From Nereocystis luetkeana (Eukaryota > Sar > Phaeophyceae > Laminariales > Laminariaceae): a stretch of 64,000 nt of DNA. The first letter of the stretch is position 1. Each line of letters starts with the position of its first letter. Made by a program: the position numbers and the translations under genes. Shown here in pieces: positions 20,470-31,870 of this stretch. The notes below the pieces were generated by a model. It ran no database searches. It was not told the DNA's origin and saw only the letters and a list, made by a program, of their open reading frames with translations. The DNA lies in NCBI GenBank assembly GCA_031213475.1, contig JARUPZ010000025.1, forward strand, positions 7,326,656 through 7,390,655. The letters are read 5' to 3'.

Positions 20470-22887
20470 ACGGGCCCGCGTCTAGATGCTGCCCGTTTAG
20501 AGTCGGATTCGTGTTGCCCAATCTGCCTCTGTATCGGCATTGGGTTTGATATATCAAACGTGCCACAACCTCTTTGGTTGGGTGGGACGGCGTTGCGTTT
20601 CGCCAGGCCCCGTGGTGCCCGGGGGGGTTGGAGTAGACGGTTCCGCGTAGATTAAATGCAGCGCTTTTCTACGCCTGTGACGGTGTCATGTACTTTGACC
20701 CCTGCTATACCGTGCCATAGCACCTTTCAATCGGCCGTGATGTTTCTTTTTTTTGTGCGTAAACGTTTTAAAGTGTTATTTTAAAAGTATATACACAGAA
20801 GTAGCGGCGACCGTTGTGTCCTTGTTCGATGAGTCTATTCTCCGCGCTGCTCTAGAATGTAGTTTTAATCAATACAACATCACAAACATACGAATACATT
20901 ACCAGGAAAATATTAACACCTAGCGAACAGCAGGGCAACGATTACCCTCCTCTAGAGTAGTACTCACGGAGCGCATGTAGTGGTGCATGTTGTGATCGGG
21001 TTGCGCGAACTAGATTTGTTTGAGAGTGGGTCGTGTTTCAGGTGAGATGCTGAGCTGTTCACCTTAAGAGCCCAGAGATGATGGAACCGCGCTCCGCTAC
21101 CGTAACCTTTCTCTCCACTGCGAACGTCGCCGATTTGTGTCGTCCGTATGGATAGGTAGAGACGTAGGCAAGCGGGTAGCTAGATCGGTAGGTGGACTGG
21201 GTAGCATGGGTGTGCTGCGTGGATCTCTCCTAGAGTTTAGCAGTCGTCGCCACGCTTCAGCAAGCGCCCTTGTATCGCTTCTTTTGTTTTTCAGTTGGCC
21301 ACTGCAGAATGACCTCGTCGGGCGTGTATCGGACGCACGGTGTTGTTGTGCAAGGTATACTGCAGGTGGTCAGGACGCCCCTCTCACGTGCTACGGTAGG
21401 GGTGAACTCGTAACTTTTACTTTTCTGAGATTTCTATGAGATTTTTCGGGGGCTACTCGATCGAGGGGCTCTCTATCTCACCCCCCATAAAAGGACTCGC
21501 GGACATTTGACCATGATAAACAGTCTCACGCCCTAGAATCGAAACAGATCGTTCCAAACGGGTGGGATTCCAAGTTTAACAGTGGGTAGTTCCTCAGTGA
21601 CCATAAGGAACCCCGACAACCAGAATGGGTTTGGCCCGAAAGCGCTTCCCTTCCCGTTGCGCGCGTCTCCCTCATCCGGCACATTGTGGACGCGAACAAA
21701 CATCCTTGTGGAGACATTGGACAGTGTAGCACACCGCAAGGCGTTGCACAGAATTGAGAGGTTATCGACACCCTGTGGGGTTTGCTACTTTGCTCGATGT
21801 CTCCTAGAGGAGTTTGTTGCGCCATCATTATGCAACGGGGGACCTGTTCACTGGTGCTCGTGAATTGTTGTTTCTGGTTCAGCTGGAAGAAAACAAGTCC
21901 GTCCATGGGAAAGGTCAACGGTTGAAACTCCGCGCTGAATGTTTTATGGAGGGCGACCACAATGCCGTTTTTTTCTCATGTTTTTGTTTTTTCCGTCACT
22001 GCCCTGACCGATACTGCGCGGTGTCGTTATACTGACCCCTGGTTGTGCCTTGAAGCGCCCCAAAACTACATGCAGAGTCGTGCTACACGGTAGGGCTTAT
22101 AGTCTAGCCCAGTCATTTCTCGCACAGACGGGGCTTTCAATTCTCAAAGTATATAATACCTTCGCGCCTGCGATTTGTATTGGGATATAATCATTGTTCG
22201 CAAGCCCATTGTATCGTGTATCGGGCTCAGCTTACAGCATTTCTTAAAGCCGAGTTGTTGGGTGCCATACCAATAGTGCAGAGTTCCTCTCTCGAAGAGG
22301 CTCACAACCGTTTAATGTTATAGCACCTGTGAACCTGTACCGTAGTATTTGAAGTATGTAGGTGCCTGACACGCTGGTTGGGGCATTGTGGGTTGTGATG
22401 CAGCAAAAAGCTGAGGATGTATAGGCGACTCAACACATTTATCATTTTTTGCGAGTTTATAATGTTGAGGTCATTGAAAAAAACATAATCATTTTTCGAA
22501 ATCGCTGTGACGCCCGGCTATCTCCGCGATAAAAAGAAGAATCACCAGCCACGCGAAAAAAGTATATGCTGTCCATCACCAACAACAACGCACACAAGTC
22601 GACGGCAGCTAAAGGTTTCCGGCTGCGCTGGGTGACAGCTCAATGCACAACAAGGTGTGGGTAAATTAGGCAGCTTCATGCCCACTGTTTGATGCCCAAG
22701 GAACGCGAGAAACAGGCCCTTGGTTTTGTCCCGACAGATGCCCTAGAAGTTTCTAAATAGTGCCAGACAATGCGTGTTCTGCAGCTACCAAGTAATACTG
22801 CAGCGAATGGCGCGCATTTCGTTTACATTTCTGCTATGGGTTGTGAATTGAAGTGCCTAGAAAAAAGGGTATACTCAGTTTGTATAA
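20470..22887. other. Unannotated stretch, no gene supported
   Basis: Short to medium ORFs (the longest a minus-strand frame of 144 codons, 21,526-21,960) show no recognisable domain. Neither strand at 21.5-22.0 kb gave a convincing family match. Confidence 0.45.
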
Positions 22888-23300
22888 TTGAGTATCTGCT
22901 TTGGTAAATGCAAATCTGTCTGTCTGTCTGTTTGTCCGCAAGGCTTATATTTTCGAACACTTCACAATGGCTCATATATAAGTTCGTTACAAATGATATT
23001 CGTACGACGTATTCGACCCTTACAGACCTTATATACATACCATACCACCAGGCAAATTCAGCCGTATAATACATCCACGACACCGTACCATGGTACCATA
23101 CAGCAAACTTACCATACCATATACTGTGGGTTTCCCGCACAATACCGTCAACACATACCATACCATACCGCGAACGTACCATACCATATCCGGTGTGTTT
23201 TCCCGTACGATACCGCCAACACATACCGTAGCACATGGTGTTTTTCCAATATACCATACAACCAACAAATCCCCATATCCCATACCACCGTGCGGGTTTG
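22888..23300. repeat. ACCATACC repeat family E, copy 1
   Basis: This stretch is the approximate reverse complement of 56,290-56,745. Both copies have a CTGT/CAGA microsatellite at one end, the phrase gatattcgtacgac-tattcgacccttacagaccttata in the middle, and degenerate cataccatacc units at the other end. ORFs here are rich in Tyr, Thr and His and look non-coding. Confidence 0.8.
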
Positions 23301-23585
23301 GGCCTGGAGACCAAGAGAAGCGCACTCGGTGCGCACCTCTCGGTGGATACGTACTCGTATTGACTACAGCAGCTGCGGCACAGCAGCAACACCAGCAGTA
23401 ACAGCAGCAGCAGCAGTCACATGGTGACGTACAAAATACCAAGACGAGTTGACTCGGCACGTCTCTCCGCCCCCAGACCAATGAAAGGCAGTCAGAGTTA
23501 GCTCGGGCGCTTGTCCTACGCTCAGTGCAGCGCATTGACTGCTGGTGTGCACAAAATAGTTGAAGAAAAAACTCGACGAGTGCTA

Positions 23586-23689
23586 CTACGGGGGACCATA
23601 GTAAATAGGAACAAATACTGTTAGTAAAAATACGTAAATATGTAGGTTTTTGAGCATACCGTAGGTCCTATTTACTGTGGTCCCCGTAA
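23586..23689 (+). mobile_element. MITE-A copy 2
   Basis: A 104-bp element with the MITE-A inverted ends. The first base is changed (TACGGGGG preceded by C). TA flanks lie at 23,584-23,585 and 23,690-23,691. Confidence 0.88.
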
Positions 23690-23697
23690 TACGGTAT

Positions 23698-23933
23698 TCG
23701 TCTCGAATGCCATTTTTTTTTTTTTTCAGGTTTGGGAGGATACCGTAAGACGCCGCCGGCAAGCCCTTGCCCCCTAGAACATGGATCCACCTGATTTCTT
23801 CAAACAATATTATCACGAGTATACTGCTTGTTGTTTGTACTTGGTCGGAAAAGAGCGCATGTCGTATGACGAAAAAACAATTGCTTCCGAATACACTACT
23901 ATCGCCGTATGGACCACAACCTATTGGTGTGTG
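23698..23933 (+). repeat. Dispersed family D2, copy 1 (coding-derived?)
   Basis: The sequence tctcgaat...gacgccgccggcaag...gatttcttcaa...gagtatactgcttgttgt...cgcatgtc.tatga-gaaaaaa recurs in pieces at 26,925-26,998, 27,056-27,170 and 27,293-27,430. In this copy a plus frame reads MDPPDFFKQYYHEYTACC and continues. The other copies are broken, so it could be a fragment of a mobile element ORF. No family recognised. Confidence 0.55.
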
Positions 23934-23951
23934 TGTGTGTGTGTGTGTGTT
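23927..23951 (+). repeat. GT dinucleotide microsatellite
   Basis: About 12 gt units at the 3' edge of the D2 copy. Confidence 0.95.
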
Positions 23952-24460
23952 CTTCACATTAAACCGTTCTTTCTACCCGTCGACATCCAGCACAACCAGT
24001 GTCCGTGCCGATTCTTCAATCCTAGAAGAGATACAAGTTCTGTGGTCACAAAGCTACGCCGCAGAGATACTACGTTGCCACGTGTGCAGTGTGAACTGCA
24101 GTGGGCAATGCAAAGCCATGTCATCATACTAGATACGACAGGCACGACATACGCAATCTATGAAATAGTGAAACGAAAAGAAACAATCAAAGAGAAAACA
24201 AAAACAAGGTAGACAATTCGAAAAAGAAAAAGAAGAAAAATGAAAGCAAAATCTAAGAGAAACAATCTGTCGTGCCCCCCCCCCCGCAGGCGAGGTGGCC
24301 AACACTTGAAAAAGAACGAGCTGGAAAAAAGAAGAAATAACAAAAAACAAAAAACACCACTGCTTGTGAACAGAGTAAGACAAAGAACCAAGGAGAAAGT
24401 AACAAGGAAAAATAACAAAGGGGAAATAACAGGCAGACCAAAGCCCAAAGCACCTTCCAG

Positions 24461-24930
24461 GTGGCGGCAGCAGCTTGTGGTACGAGTAGTATAGCCAGGT
24501 TCTCCCTGCTAATCCGCCTGGTGCCTTGCTACCCAGACTGCCGTCTCCGCCCTGCGTTCGTCAACTATGCCCAGCCCCTTGGCGTCAGACAATACGAGCC
24601 GAGCAGAGCAGGTTCGTCTTCCAACCACGCCACACGGCTCCTTGAGTACGGCTTATCAATCAGAAAAGGAAGAGAAAAAAATAAAATGAAAATCACGGAG
24701 AGTCAGCGCAAGAAAGAAAGAAAACAAAACTAAAAGAGAAGACAAGGGAAGACCACGTTCGAGCCAGCTGCACCAGTTGGTAGCACTAGTAGTATGGTCA
24801 TATTCTACTTCCTAGTCGACTTGGTGCCTTGCTACCCTGTCTGCCATCTCCTTCCTACTTTCGTCTACCGCCGTTTCCCTTCTACCCCTCCTGTTCCCCC
24901 CCCTCTCCGCATTCCCTCGGTCGGGCTTTA
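24461..24930. repeat. Two related segments in the tail of LINE-b
   Basis: The phrase gtagta...tggtgccttgctaccc.gtctgcc-tctcc appears at about 24,490-24,550 and again at 24,795-24,860, each preceded by a purine-rich A-tract region. This suggests two nested or tandem LINE 3' tails, both read on the minus strand. Confidence 0.5.
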
Positions 24931-25405
24931 TGCCACTTCTCCTGTTGCCCCCTCCCCCCCCGTTCCCTTGGGCACCATCCACGGCGGATGCGCGGCGCTG
25001 TCTACTCATCTCAGCCTCAGCCTCGTGCCACCTCACCATGAACCGTTCGGCTGCTTCAAGGATCCCCCGGTACCACTTCCCCACCTTTTTGGCTGCAGTG
25101 GGCCACAACGCGGTCTCAACTCCAAACACCAAGGGGGCAACTTCCGTTGACCCTTCGGTGGCTCGGAACTCCCTAAGGTCTTCGACTATGCATCTATGCC
25201 AAGTCTTACACTGTCCGCCTGGTCTCGGGTTCTCCCCACCAGCTATCATCCCGAGCATTACCCGATTGGGTAATCGCTCCTTGCTTTGCCGTGCCACGCC
25301 CCCCGCAAAGAAGAGCCGCCGTTTACGAATGGTCGTTTCGATGCTCTCGCAACGTGTCATCTTGAGGGCCTTCGCGTACGAGAGGGTGGCATGGTCAGTA
25401 TGAAG
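24830..25405 (-). pseudogene. LINE-b: 3' fragment of a non-LTR retrotransposon ORF
   Basis: The minus frame encodes the region after the reverse transcriptase of a LINE. It contains SYAKALKMTRCESIETTIRK, the phrase AGGENPRPGGQ and VETALWPTAAKKVGKWYRG, followed by a Gly/Arg-rich tail. The same order occurs in LINE-a at 37.0-37.5 kb, which supports a shared family. The RT domain is absent, consistent with 5' truncation. The frame is open for 223 codons, so this copy is less damaged than LINE-a. Confidence 0.78.
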
Positions 25406-25440
25406 TCGGCGCTGGTGGCTGTTGATTGATAGCCTTATGG

Positions 25441-25545
25441 TATCAAGTGTCAAGAAAACCCGCTGTAATTGTACAAGTATCAAGAAAACCCGCTGTATTG
25501 CTTGCTGTGCAACCGATTGAGTAGTAGTAGTAGTAGTAGCTGAGC
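25441..25545. repeat. Dispersed family D1 copy with AGT tract
   Basis: The 20-mer gtatcaagaaaacccgctgt occurs twice here in near-perfect form (25,440s and 25,480s), then cttgctgtgcaaccgattgag and a short AGT microsatellite. The same module is at 27,453 and 55,719, each next to an AGT tract. Confidence 0.7.
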
Positions 25546-25751
25546 CTATGTCGAGATAGAGCGTCTATCGTCTCACAAGCTGAAAGAAAGCTTTCGTACT
25601 TCAAATTTCCATTCGCATACTACAGCGGGTCTTTTACGGTACAATATTGGAATAGTTTTTACGGCACAGCACGTACACTATGAAAACAAATGCCCAGGAA
25701 GGCTTTATGACTATTATCAATACCAAATAATTAAGTGTATATCAAATAGTT

Positions 25752-25896
25752 TTTTGCGTATCAAGGATTTCCGTCGGAAAGATAAACATAATCGAAAGCC
25801 TTCCGGCATGCGCCTGAATCGGGGACGAAAAATAGCTAAATAGTGGATTCTTATGTTTGAAAAAAACACTTGTAGCAGCAGCACGTACTTTTGCAA
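25752..25896. repeat. Dispersed family H, uninterrupted copy
   Basis: Contiguous counterpart of 5,886-6,385. It serves as the empty site for SINE2. Confidence 0.75.
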
Positions 25897-26640
25897 CACC
25901 CAACAAGCAGAACATAAGTCGTGCAAGGAGCAGCCCCTACCTAGAGCAGCACCAGCAGCACCAGAAGCAGCTGCAGTAGCAGCAAGCTACAGAATCAGTA
26001 AGCAGCACAGCAAGCCCCAACAGGCAGCACAGTGCGATCAAACTTGCGCTGATCGACACTCGCTGTGCAAGCAATGCCGCCAGTACGAGAAGATCGCCCT
26101 CCTTCTTCTTCGTTGTCCTCTCTGCCCGAAAAGGGGTGGTATAACGGCGAAGATCAGGAGCTTGGGGGTGCGCGCTCTTGCAGCAGCAACAACAGCAGCA
26201 TCAGCAGCAGCAGCAGTAGTAGCAGCAGCAGCAGCAGCAGCAGTAGCAGTAGCAGCAGCTGTCGCAAACAGCAGCAAGCAGCGCATGCAACAGCGCTTGC
26301 AGGAGTGCTTGCCCGAGGTGGGTCTCTTGTTTGCAGCAGCGTTCACTTGCAGCAGCGCCTGTTCTCAGCAGAGCTTGCTTGCGGAGCAGCGCTCGCTTGC
26401 AGCAACCCTTATATGCAGCAACGCTTGCTTACCGCAGTGCTTGTTTGCCGCAGCGCTTACAGCAACAACACTGCACCACCAGCAGCACACTTACTGGTAG
26501 TAGCAGCAGCACACTACATGCCGTAGTAGGAGTAGTCCGTGACGTGCATCAGCAGCTGCAGCATCATCACCTATCTGCTGCAGAAGTAGGCTGCAGAGTA
26601 GGCATGCAGCAGCAGCGGCAGCAAATATCGCAAAACCCCG
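25880..26640. repeat. CAG/GCA-rich low-complexity block
   Basis: Imperfect cag, agc and gca triplets over about 750 bp, with the purest run at about 26,178-26,262. Long frames exist in all three plus phases (poly-Ala, poly-Ser, poly-Gln), as expected from a triplet repeat without stops. I do not call a gene. Confidence 0.85.
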
Positions 26641-26924
26641 CCGGTAGCAGACATGGCCCCATGCGACTCTCGGGGCGGGGCAAGCTTGGCCAATCCAAAG
26701 CATCTTGAGAGGTTTAGGCCTACAGAATGCAGCGGTCGAATCTCATATCTTACAAATATGGCTCTAGTAAGATATACTCTAAACAAAATGCGTAACTTCG
26801 CCGTTACTATGCAAATTTGATGACGATTTTTTTAATAATAGTCGTCGGTAACGAACGGGGGAATCGATAAGCAAAAATCGTACCAGGGTAATATATATAT
26901 TTTTTGCGCGGACACTCCAATACT

Positions 26925-26998
26925 ATTACGAGTATACTGCTTGTTGTATGTGCTGCGTCGGAAAAGTGCACATGTCATCTGATGAAAGAAAAACCAGT
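26925..26998 (+). repeat. Dispersed family D2, partial copy
   Basis: Matches the central part of D2 (acgagtatactgcttgttgta...cggaaaagtgcacatgtcat). Confidence 0.6.
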
Positions 26999-27055
26999 TG
27001 GCTGCTGGTGTGCACAAAATAGATGAAAGCACATATCCACGAGTCCTTCTGTACC

Positions 27056-27430
27056 CATCTCGAATAGCAAATATTTGTTTTTTTTCAAGTTTGAGGGGAT
27101 ATCGTAGGACGCCGCCGGCAAGATATTGTCCCCTGGAACATGTATCCTCCCGATTTCTTCAACCCGTCATCTGTTCTAGTTGATTATGCCCGCCACCAAG
27201 CGGGTTGGCCGTGGGCTGAGGCTATGTTGAGATCAAGCGTCTATCGTGGCACCAGCCGACTGTAGTCTGGCCACGGAGAGACGCTACTTTTCACGGCATG
27301 GCCAATATGAGTATACTGCTTGTTGTATGTGTTTCGTCGGAAACGTGCGCATGTCTTATGATGAAAAAAAACTGCTTCCGAATACACTACTACCTCTGTA
27401 TGAACCGGGCAAACCACAACTTATTGGTGA
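27056..27430 (+). repeat. Dispersed family D2, two rearranged parts
   Basis: 27,056-27,170 matches the 5' part of D2 (polyT, gacgccgccggcaag, gatttcttcaa). 27,293-27,430 matches the 3' part. Unrelated sequence that resembles 25,540-25,600 lies between them. Confidence 0.55.
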
Positions 27431-27452
27431 CTGTTGATGGATGGCCTTATTG

Positions 27453-27621
27453 CATCAAGTATCAAGAAAACCCGCTGTATTGCTTTGTGTGCTCCCGATT
27501 AAGTATTACGAGGGACCATAGTTGATAGGACCAAACATTGTTAGTAAAAATGGTTAAATATATAGGTTTTATGTATACCATAGGTCCTATTAACTATGGT
27601 CCCCCGTAATAGTAGTATCAA

Positions 27622-27666
<45 letters not shown>
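27453..27666. repeat. Family D1 copy split by MITE-A, with AGT tract
   Basis: catcaagtatcaagaaaacccgctgt...cccgattaag is followed by MITE-A copy 3 and then an AGT microsatellite (27,613-27,666). In the 25.4-kb copy the AGT tract follows directly after cgattgag, so MITE-A appears to have entered at the junction of module and microsatellite. Confidence 0.7.
27506..27609 (+). mobile_element. MITE-A copy 3
   Basis: A 104-bp element with TTACGAGGGACC at the left and GGTCCCCCGTAA at the right end. TA flanks lie at 27,504-27,505 and 27,610-27,611. Confidence 0.92.
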
Positions 27667-27734
27667 AAGCACCAGTTGCTTTTCAATAAAATTGGTAGTT
27701 GGGTTGAGCCCATTGGAATCACGGCCTGTGTGCC

Positions 27735-27905
27735 GGGTGGTGCCCCGGAGGGGGGCACGTCTCGTCGCTCGCCTCGTTGATTGCCCTCTGGTGTTCGTTG
27801 ACCCTCGTGCGTTATTCGATTATAAAAAAAGCCTTATTGCTCGAGAGGACCCAAAGACATATTTTTCACGAAATGCTATTCGAATCAAATCATTTTTCGT
27901 TGTTC
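27735..27905. repeat. Dispersed family G, uninterrupted copy
   Basis: Contiguous counterpart of 10,548-11,030. It provides the empty site for SINE1 (…gacccaaag/acatattttt…). Confidence 0.8.
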
Positions 27906-28157
27906 CTATTCGGTTATCTTAAAAATATGCTTCTCGTCGATACGGGCCTTAAATGTGTCTAGTACCTGGTATTATTATTAATAGTACGACCACGAGTATA
28001 GTGCTGATTTCTTTGTGGCCGCCGTGGGTACAAGCGCAATATACATGTCAAGAAACCTCGCCGCAGACCACTGTTGCTGCTGCTGTGTCACCAATGGGAA
28101 TGACAATCACGGTAGATATGTCACTTTCGTCATGCCCAATCTTCTAGTGTAATTATA

Positions 28158-28262
28158 TGACGGGGGACCATAGTAAATAGGACCTGCGGTCAATACAAAA
28201 ACCTGTATATTTCCTTGTTTTTACTAACAATGTTTGGTCCTATTCAATATCGTTCCCCGCAA
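28158..28262 (-). mobile_element. MITE-A copy 4 (inverted orientation)
   Basis: A 105-bp element. The interior phrase ttttactaacaatgtttgg shows it is reversed relative to copies 1, 2, 3 and 5. TA flanks lie at 28,156-28,157 and 28,263-28,264. Point changes at both ends make it the most diverged copy. Confidence 0.88.
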
Positions 28263-28769
28263 TACTAGTAGGTTGTAAAAGAGTTTGGTGCATCATCGCT
28301 ACTTAGTAGTCTAGCAGCAAAGGTCTAATTGGCATCAACTTAAAGACGAAAAGTAGTTCGCTTTGAAATTCCAATCCTCTGTGTAATACAGACATGTGGT
28401 ATGTTCGTCTCTGTCGATCACGTTGTTACACTCGGATATTTCATCCCCCCGATTTAAGAAACAAAGAGCTGTAGGGTCAAAAAGCGCCACTCGCTAGCCT
28501 GCCTTCAGAAATCACAAACATCAAATCCTGCGCTATTGGACCACCCCTGCAATCTTACAGGGGTGTGCATACTGCGTTTTGGATATATCAAGAGCAGAAG
28601 AGGCCAAGAACATGTACAATTATCAGAGTGAGGTTCACCAACGAACACTTACGTACGTACTCATGTTCTGGTACGTCAAGATGTGCTGCAACATTTGCAG
28701 GGAGTATTCCAAACATTTGTCAGTGTCTTGGTGTGCCTGTCACGTTTAAACTGGTATGCCGTGTGGGAT

Positions 28770-29195
28770 TTTCTTAGAGGAGACGAGAGACATTCTGCGA
28801 TATACAGACATCGGCAGACGTACTTTCCCGTGTACATCACCGCCGTATGGATCAGGCAAACCACAGCCTATTGATGGCTGTTGGGAGGTTGGGGCGTCCT
28901 GCTCCCACCGTGCTATCGCACTCCTGTGCTGGCATACCACTCTGTCCCGTAATACAGTAGCCGTATTTTACAATAAGGCGCGCGAGCGCAAAGCGCGAGC
29001 CTTGTGTTCTTGGTTTTCCGAATAAGAAAAGCCGACGTTCAGTCTGAGAGCCCAACCCTGCCAGCTGGGGTGCCGTCTTTGCCGGTGCCGACTGGTCTCT
29101 CTCCCCACTCGCACCAAATGCAACTGCGACTTCACACAAACAAAAAGACAAGCAAACTGATAACAGCGCTCGCATGCATTTCATCGAGGGCAATA
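28770..29195. repeat. Dispersed repeat family C, single copy
   Basis: Approximate reverse complement of 54,290-54,700. Shared features (in reverse) are the gaaatgcattcgagcgctgtt end, the cgcgcgagcgcaaagcgcg hairpin-like block and gcaaaccacagcctattgat. No convincing ORF. Confidence 0.75.
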
Positions 29196-29595
29196 ACAAT
29201 GAAGTACTGTAGGTGGAATGACTCACTCTACACAATAGGGCTATGAGTGGGCAGTGAGGTCGCGAGTAACATACGACTAGAGTGCTAGGTAATCAGTGCC
29301 ATGTATATGCCTACAACAAGTGGTATGGTACTTGAATGAGGCTGAAAACCCGCTTATTACCTGGGTTCAGGTACTGGGGTCGCAATAGTAGTACTTGGGA
29401 GGCGAATCTTAGATGGAAAACATGCGGTTTTCCCACGGAGGCACGAGCCTCGCCCTCAGTCTCCACGTGCACGAAAGCAATACAGCTGCCCTCCTTTAAT
29501 CTCTAAGCAAACAACACACGTGAGTACCAACGAGTACCTGTTTCATAGGCAAACCTGTCAAGGGATACAAAGTGTCCCGACCTTGATTTTAGCAA

Positions 29596-31100
29596 GTGAC
29601 GTCTTCGGCTTCGGACGTTTCGCCTTGTTGTTGGTACGCGTGTTCACTCCTTCTTGACCGTTTACTTTTCTGGAGCAAGCTTGCTCCGCATACTGCACGA
29701 CGGAGGCTTGAGAGGTGGGAGGGTCTGCTTCTCCTCATGGTGCCCGAGCCACCAAAGCCCAGGGCCTCTCGGTGGCCCACCGACCAAGGCTCGCCGATGT
29801 GGATCGAGCGCCTCATACAGTAGACTCACAGGAGCACGACTCTGACCAGGAACGCCAAGACGAAGCCCGAGCGCCCCCAAACGGACGAACCTCGTTCACG
29901 ATACGATACATTCCGTTTCTTCTCGCTCGGCTGAGAGAGTTCTGTCGTCCAAGCAAACCGGACGTCCCCGCTCTTTGGAGCGCGTGACCGGCCAGGCCTT
30001 GGGTATTACTGTTGTAGCTCCCCACTTAAGCCCTCTGCCGTCCAAGACACCAGGGTGCCCCCGCCCCGTGGAGCGCGTGACTCGCCAGTCCTTGGGTCTT
30101 GCAGATCGGCTCCCCACTCGAGCTCTCTACCGTCCAAGACACCTGCGCGCCCACGCTGCACTCAGCGCATAGCCAGCAGGCCCATGCCCCAATTCAGCAG
30201 CTCTTGCTCTGGACCCGAGCCCTCTGCCTTCCGGCCTTCGGACCACGTCGGACAAGCCTGGGAAAAACGCTCTCAACGCTACCCAGCTGCGTTTTTCGCC
30301 ATCGGGCCTACCTGGTTCAGGGCAAGACGAGGAACTGTTTCAGACCCCATTTTCTGCCTCGCATACACACTGCTGTCTGACCCTACTCGTACTCGTACAA
30401 TGGCCACAAACGAAATTGCCACTCATGATTTTTTTTCCCGCGCCACGCCCACAAGATGACACAGTGGATTTCAGTATTTAGGTTGCTTCCCTCGCTCCTG
30501 TAGCACCGACGAAGACTCTCCTTGGACGTTCAGTGCTGACGGCAGTTTTAATACTGCTGTTGAAGGGAGGGGTGATTTTCATACGCCCTTCAGTACCGGG
30601 GACGTGAATCCACCAACCACACTTGCTGCTAGAACACGTACGGATCGTGGAGACCGGTCAGACGAGCGCCCTCCCATCAGACTTCTTTCGTTGGCCAGTG
30701 TTCGCTCTCCCAGCGCTCGTAGCGCTCGCCGCCTGGCACGCCACGCTTTGACCACTGCTGTACCATGGTACAAGTTACTGACGTACGAGTTGCTGCTGTT
30801 ACCTCACCCCCAGTCTCGCTGTTTTTTGCCCGTCCCCTCCCCAGCATGTCAAGGGAGGGAACAGCCCCACCGGGTCGACCAGCGGGCTGAAAACATACGG
30901 TTCGTCACCCCAGAGTAGGACGTCACGTTTTGTCGCGCAACCTTACACTCCGTCGGGAGCATTGACGTTCCCCCTCCCCAACACCGCGACCTCGGAGGAT
31001 ACCGTAGACTATATGCCCCCCAGCCCGGAGGACACTAGGTTGGAAGTCACGGAACCACCTTTACAGCCCTGTGCTCCCCAGGTGTCGTCGGGCCGTGTTC
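29596..31100. other. GC-rich stretch with short ORFs and a 92-bp tandem repeat
   Basis: GC content is visibly higher than in the surroundings. Between about 29,955 and 30,145 a unit of about 92 bp (gagcgcgtgac.cgccag.ccttgggt ... ccgtccaagacacc) occurs 2.5 times. Frames are open on both strands because stops are rare in GC-rich DNA. No domain was recognised. Confidence 0.5.
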
Positions 31101-31179
31101 AAGGCTGGGTCCTCATATCCCCAAGAGCATTGACTTCCCTCTCGACGCCGACCCGGATCCGACAGCTTGTGCTACGTCG

Positions 31180-31870
31180 ACATGATCGTGGCGGCAGCGC
31201 TCGACCAAGCGGCGCAGAGACCGGGATGACCTCAACGCGACCGCGCGGGCCTTGATCGAGGCCCAAGCCCTTCGGAACGCTTCGGAGAAGGCAATTCGAT
31301 ACTTAGCGATCGCGCTCGCGTCGGCCAAGCACAAAGCGTCTTCTGCCGCCCGCCCGCGCTCGGAGGCTGCCGCCAGCACCTCGGAGGAAGCCGGGCAATC
31401 CACCTCCCGTGCCAGGGAAACCACCTCTCGCTCCAGGAAATCTCTGCGGGCTCCTCAAGCAGACTTCGCAGCAAAGAACTGCCGGCTCCCCGAGTTGGAA
31501 GCTTCAGCTGAGGGTGTACTCCACGTTCCGGCCGCGTTCGCGGTGAGCCTACCAGCCACTCCAGTCCCCCTCCAGCCGCCCTCCATCCCCCGGGCCTGGT
31601 ATTTCACACCAGCACCCCTCCAGCGTGGTCGCGATCGACGCGCGGACCCGGAGGCCCGGGGACATGGACTTCCTTCAGAGCAATGTCGCGTGCATGGCAG
31701 CCGAGCAAAACAAGTTTCTTCCTCCTGCGGCGGCGACAGCGGTGGTCTCCTTTGCCCGCAGCCTTCGAGAAGAGTTGCCGGGTGACGACCTCTCCGTCAA
31801 GATGTTTGCGGGTACCTGGCAGGAGCAACAGCGCCCGGCGCTCATCATTGACCTGGAGGTCAGTCTTTGA
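31180..31870 (+). CDS. Unidentified coding-like region, two overlapping frames
   Basis: Frame 1 (31,180s-31,785) reads a charged, Ala-rich, helix-prone sequence (LIEAQALRNASEKAIRYLAI within it). Frame 2 (31,625-31,870) reads a balanced peptide (MDFLQSNVACMAAEQNKFLP and later FAGTWQEQQRPALIIDLEV) ending at TGA after GAG/GTCAGT, which is itself donor-like. A frameshift or intron between them is plausible, as in a decayed gag-like or host gene. No family recognised. Confidence 0.38.

Noticed and set aside
22888..23300. CRISPR-like array in the cataccatacc repeats
   Set aside because: Units are irregular, overlap and lack unique spacers, and the genome is eukaryotic.
24158..24448. Hydrophobic minus-strand ORF as a membrane protein
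   Set aside because: It is the complement of an A/G-rich tract, and Phe/Leu/Val composition follows directly from that bias.
25853..26526. 215- and 153-codon ORFs in the CAG-rich block
   Set aside because: All three frames are open because of the triplet repeat, and composition is Ala/Ser/Gln only.
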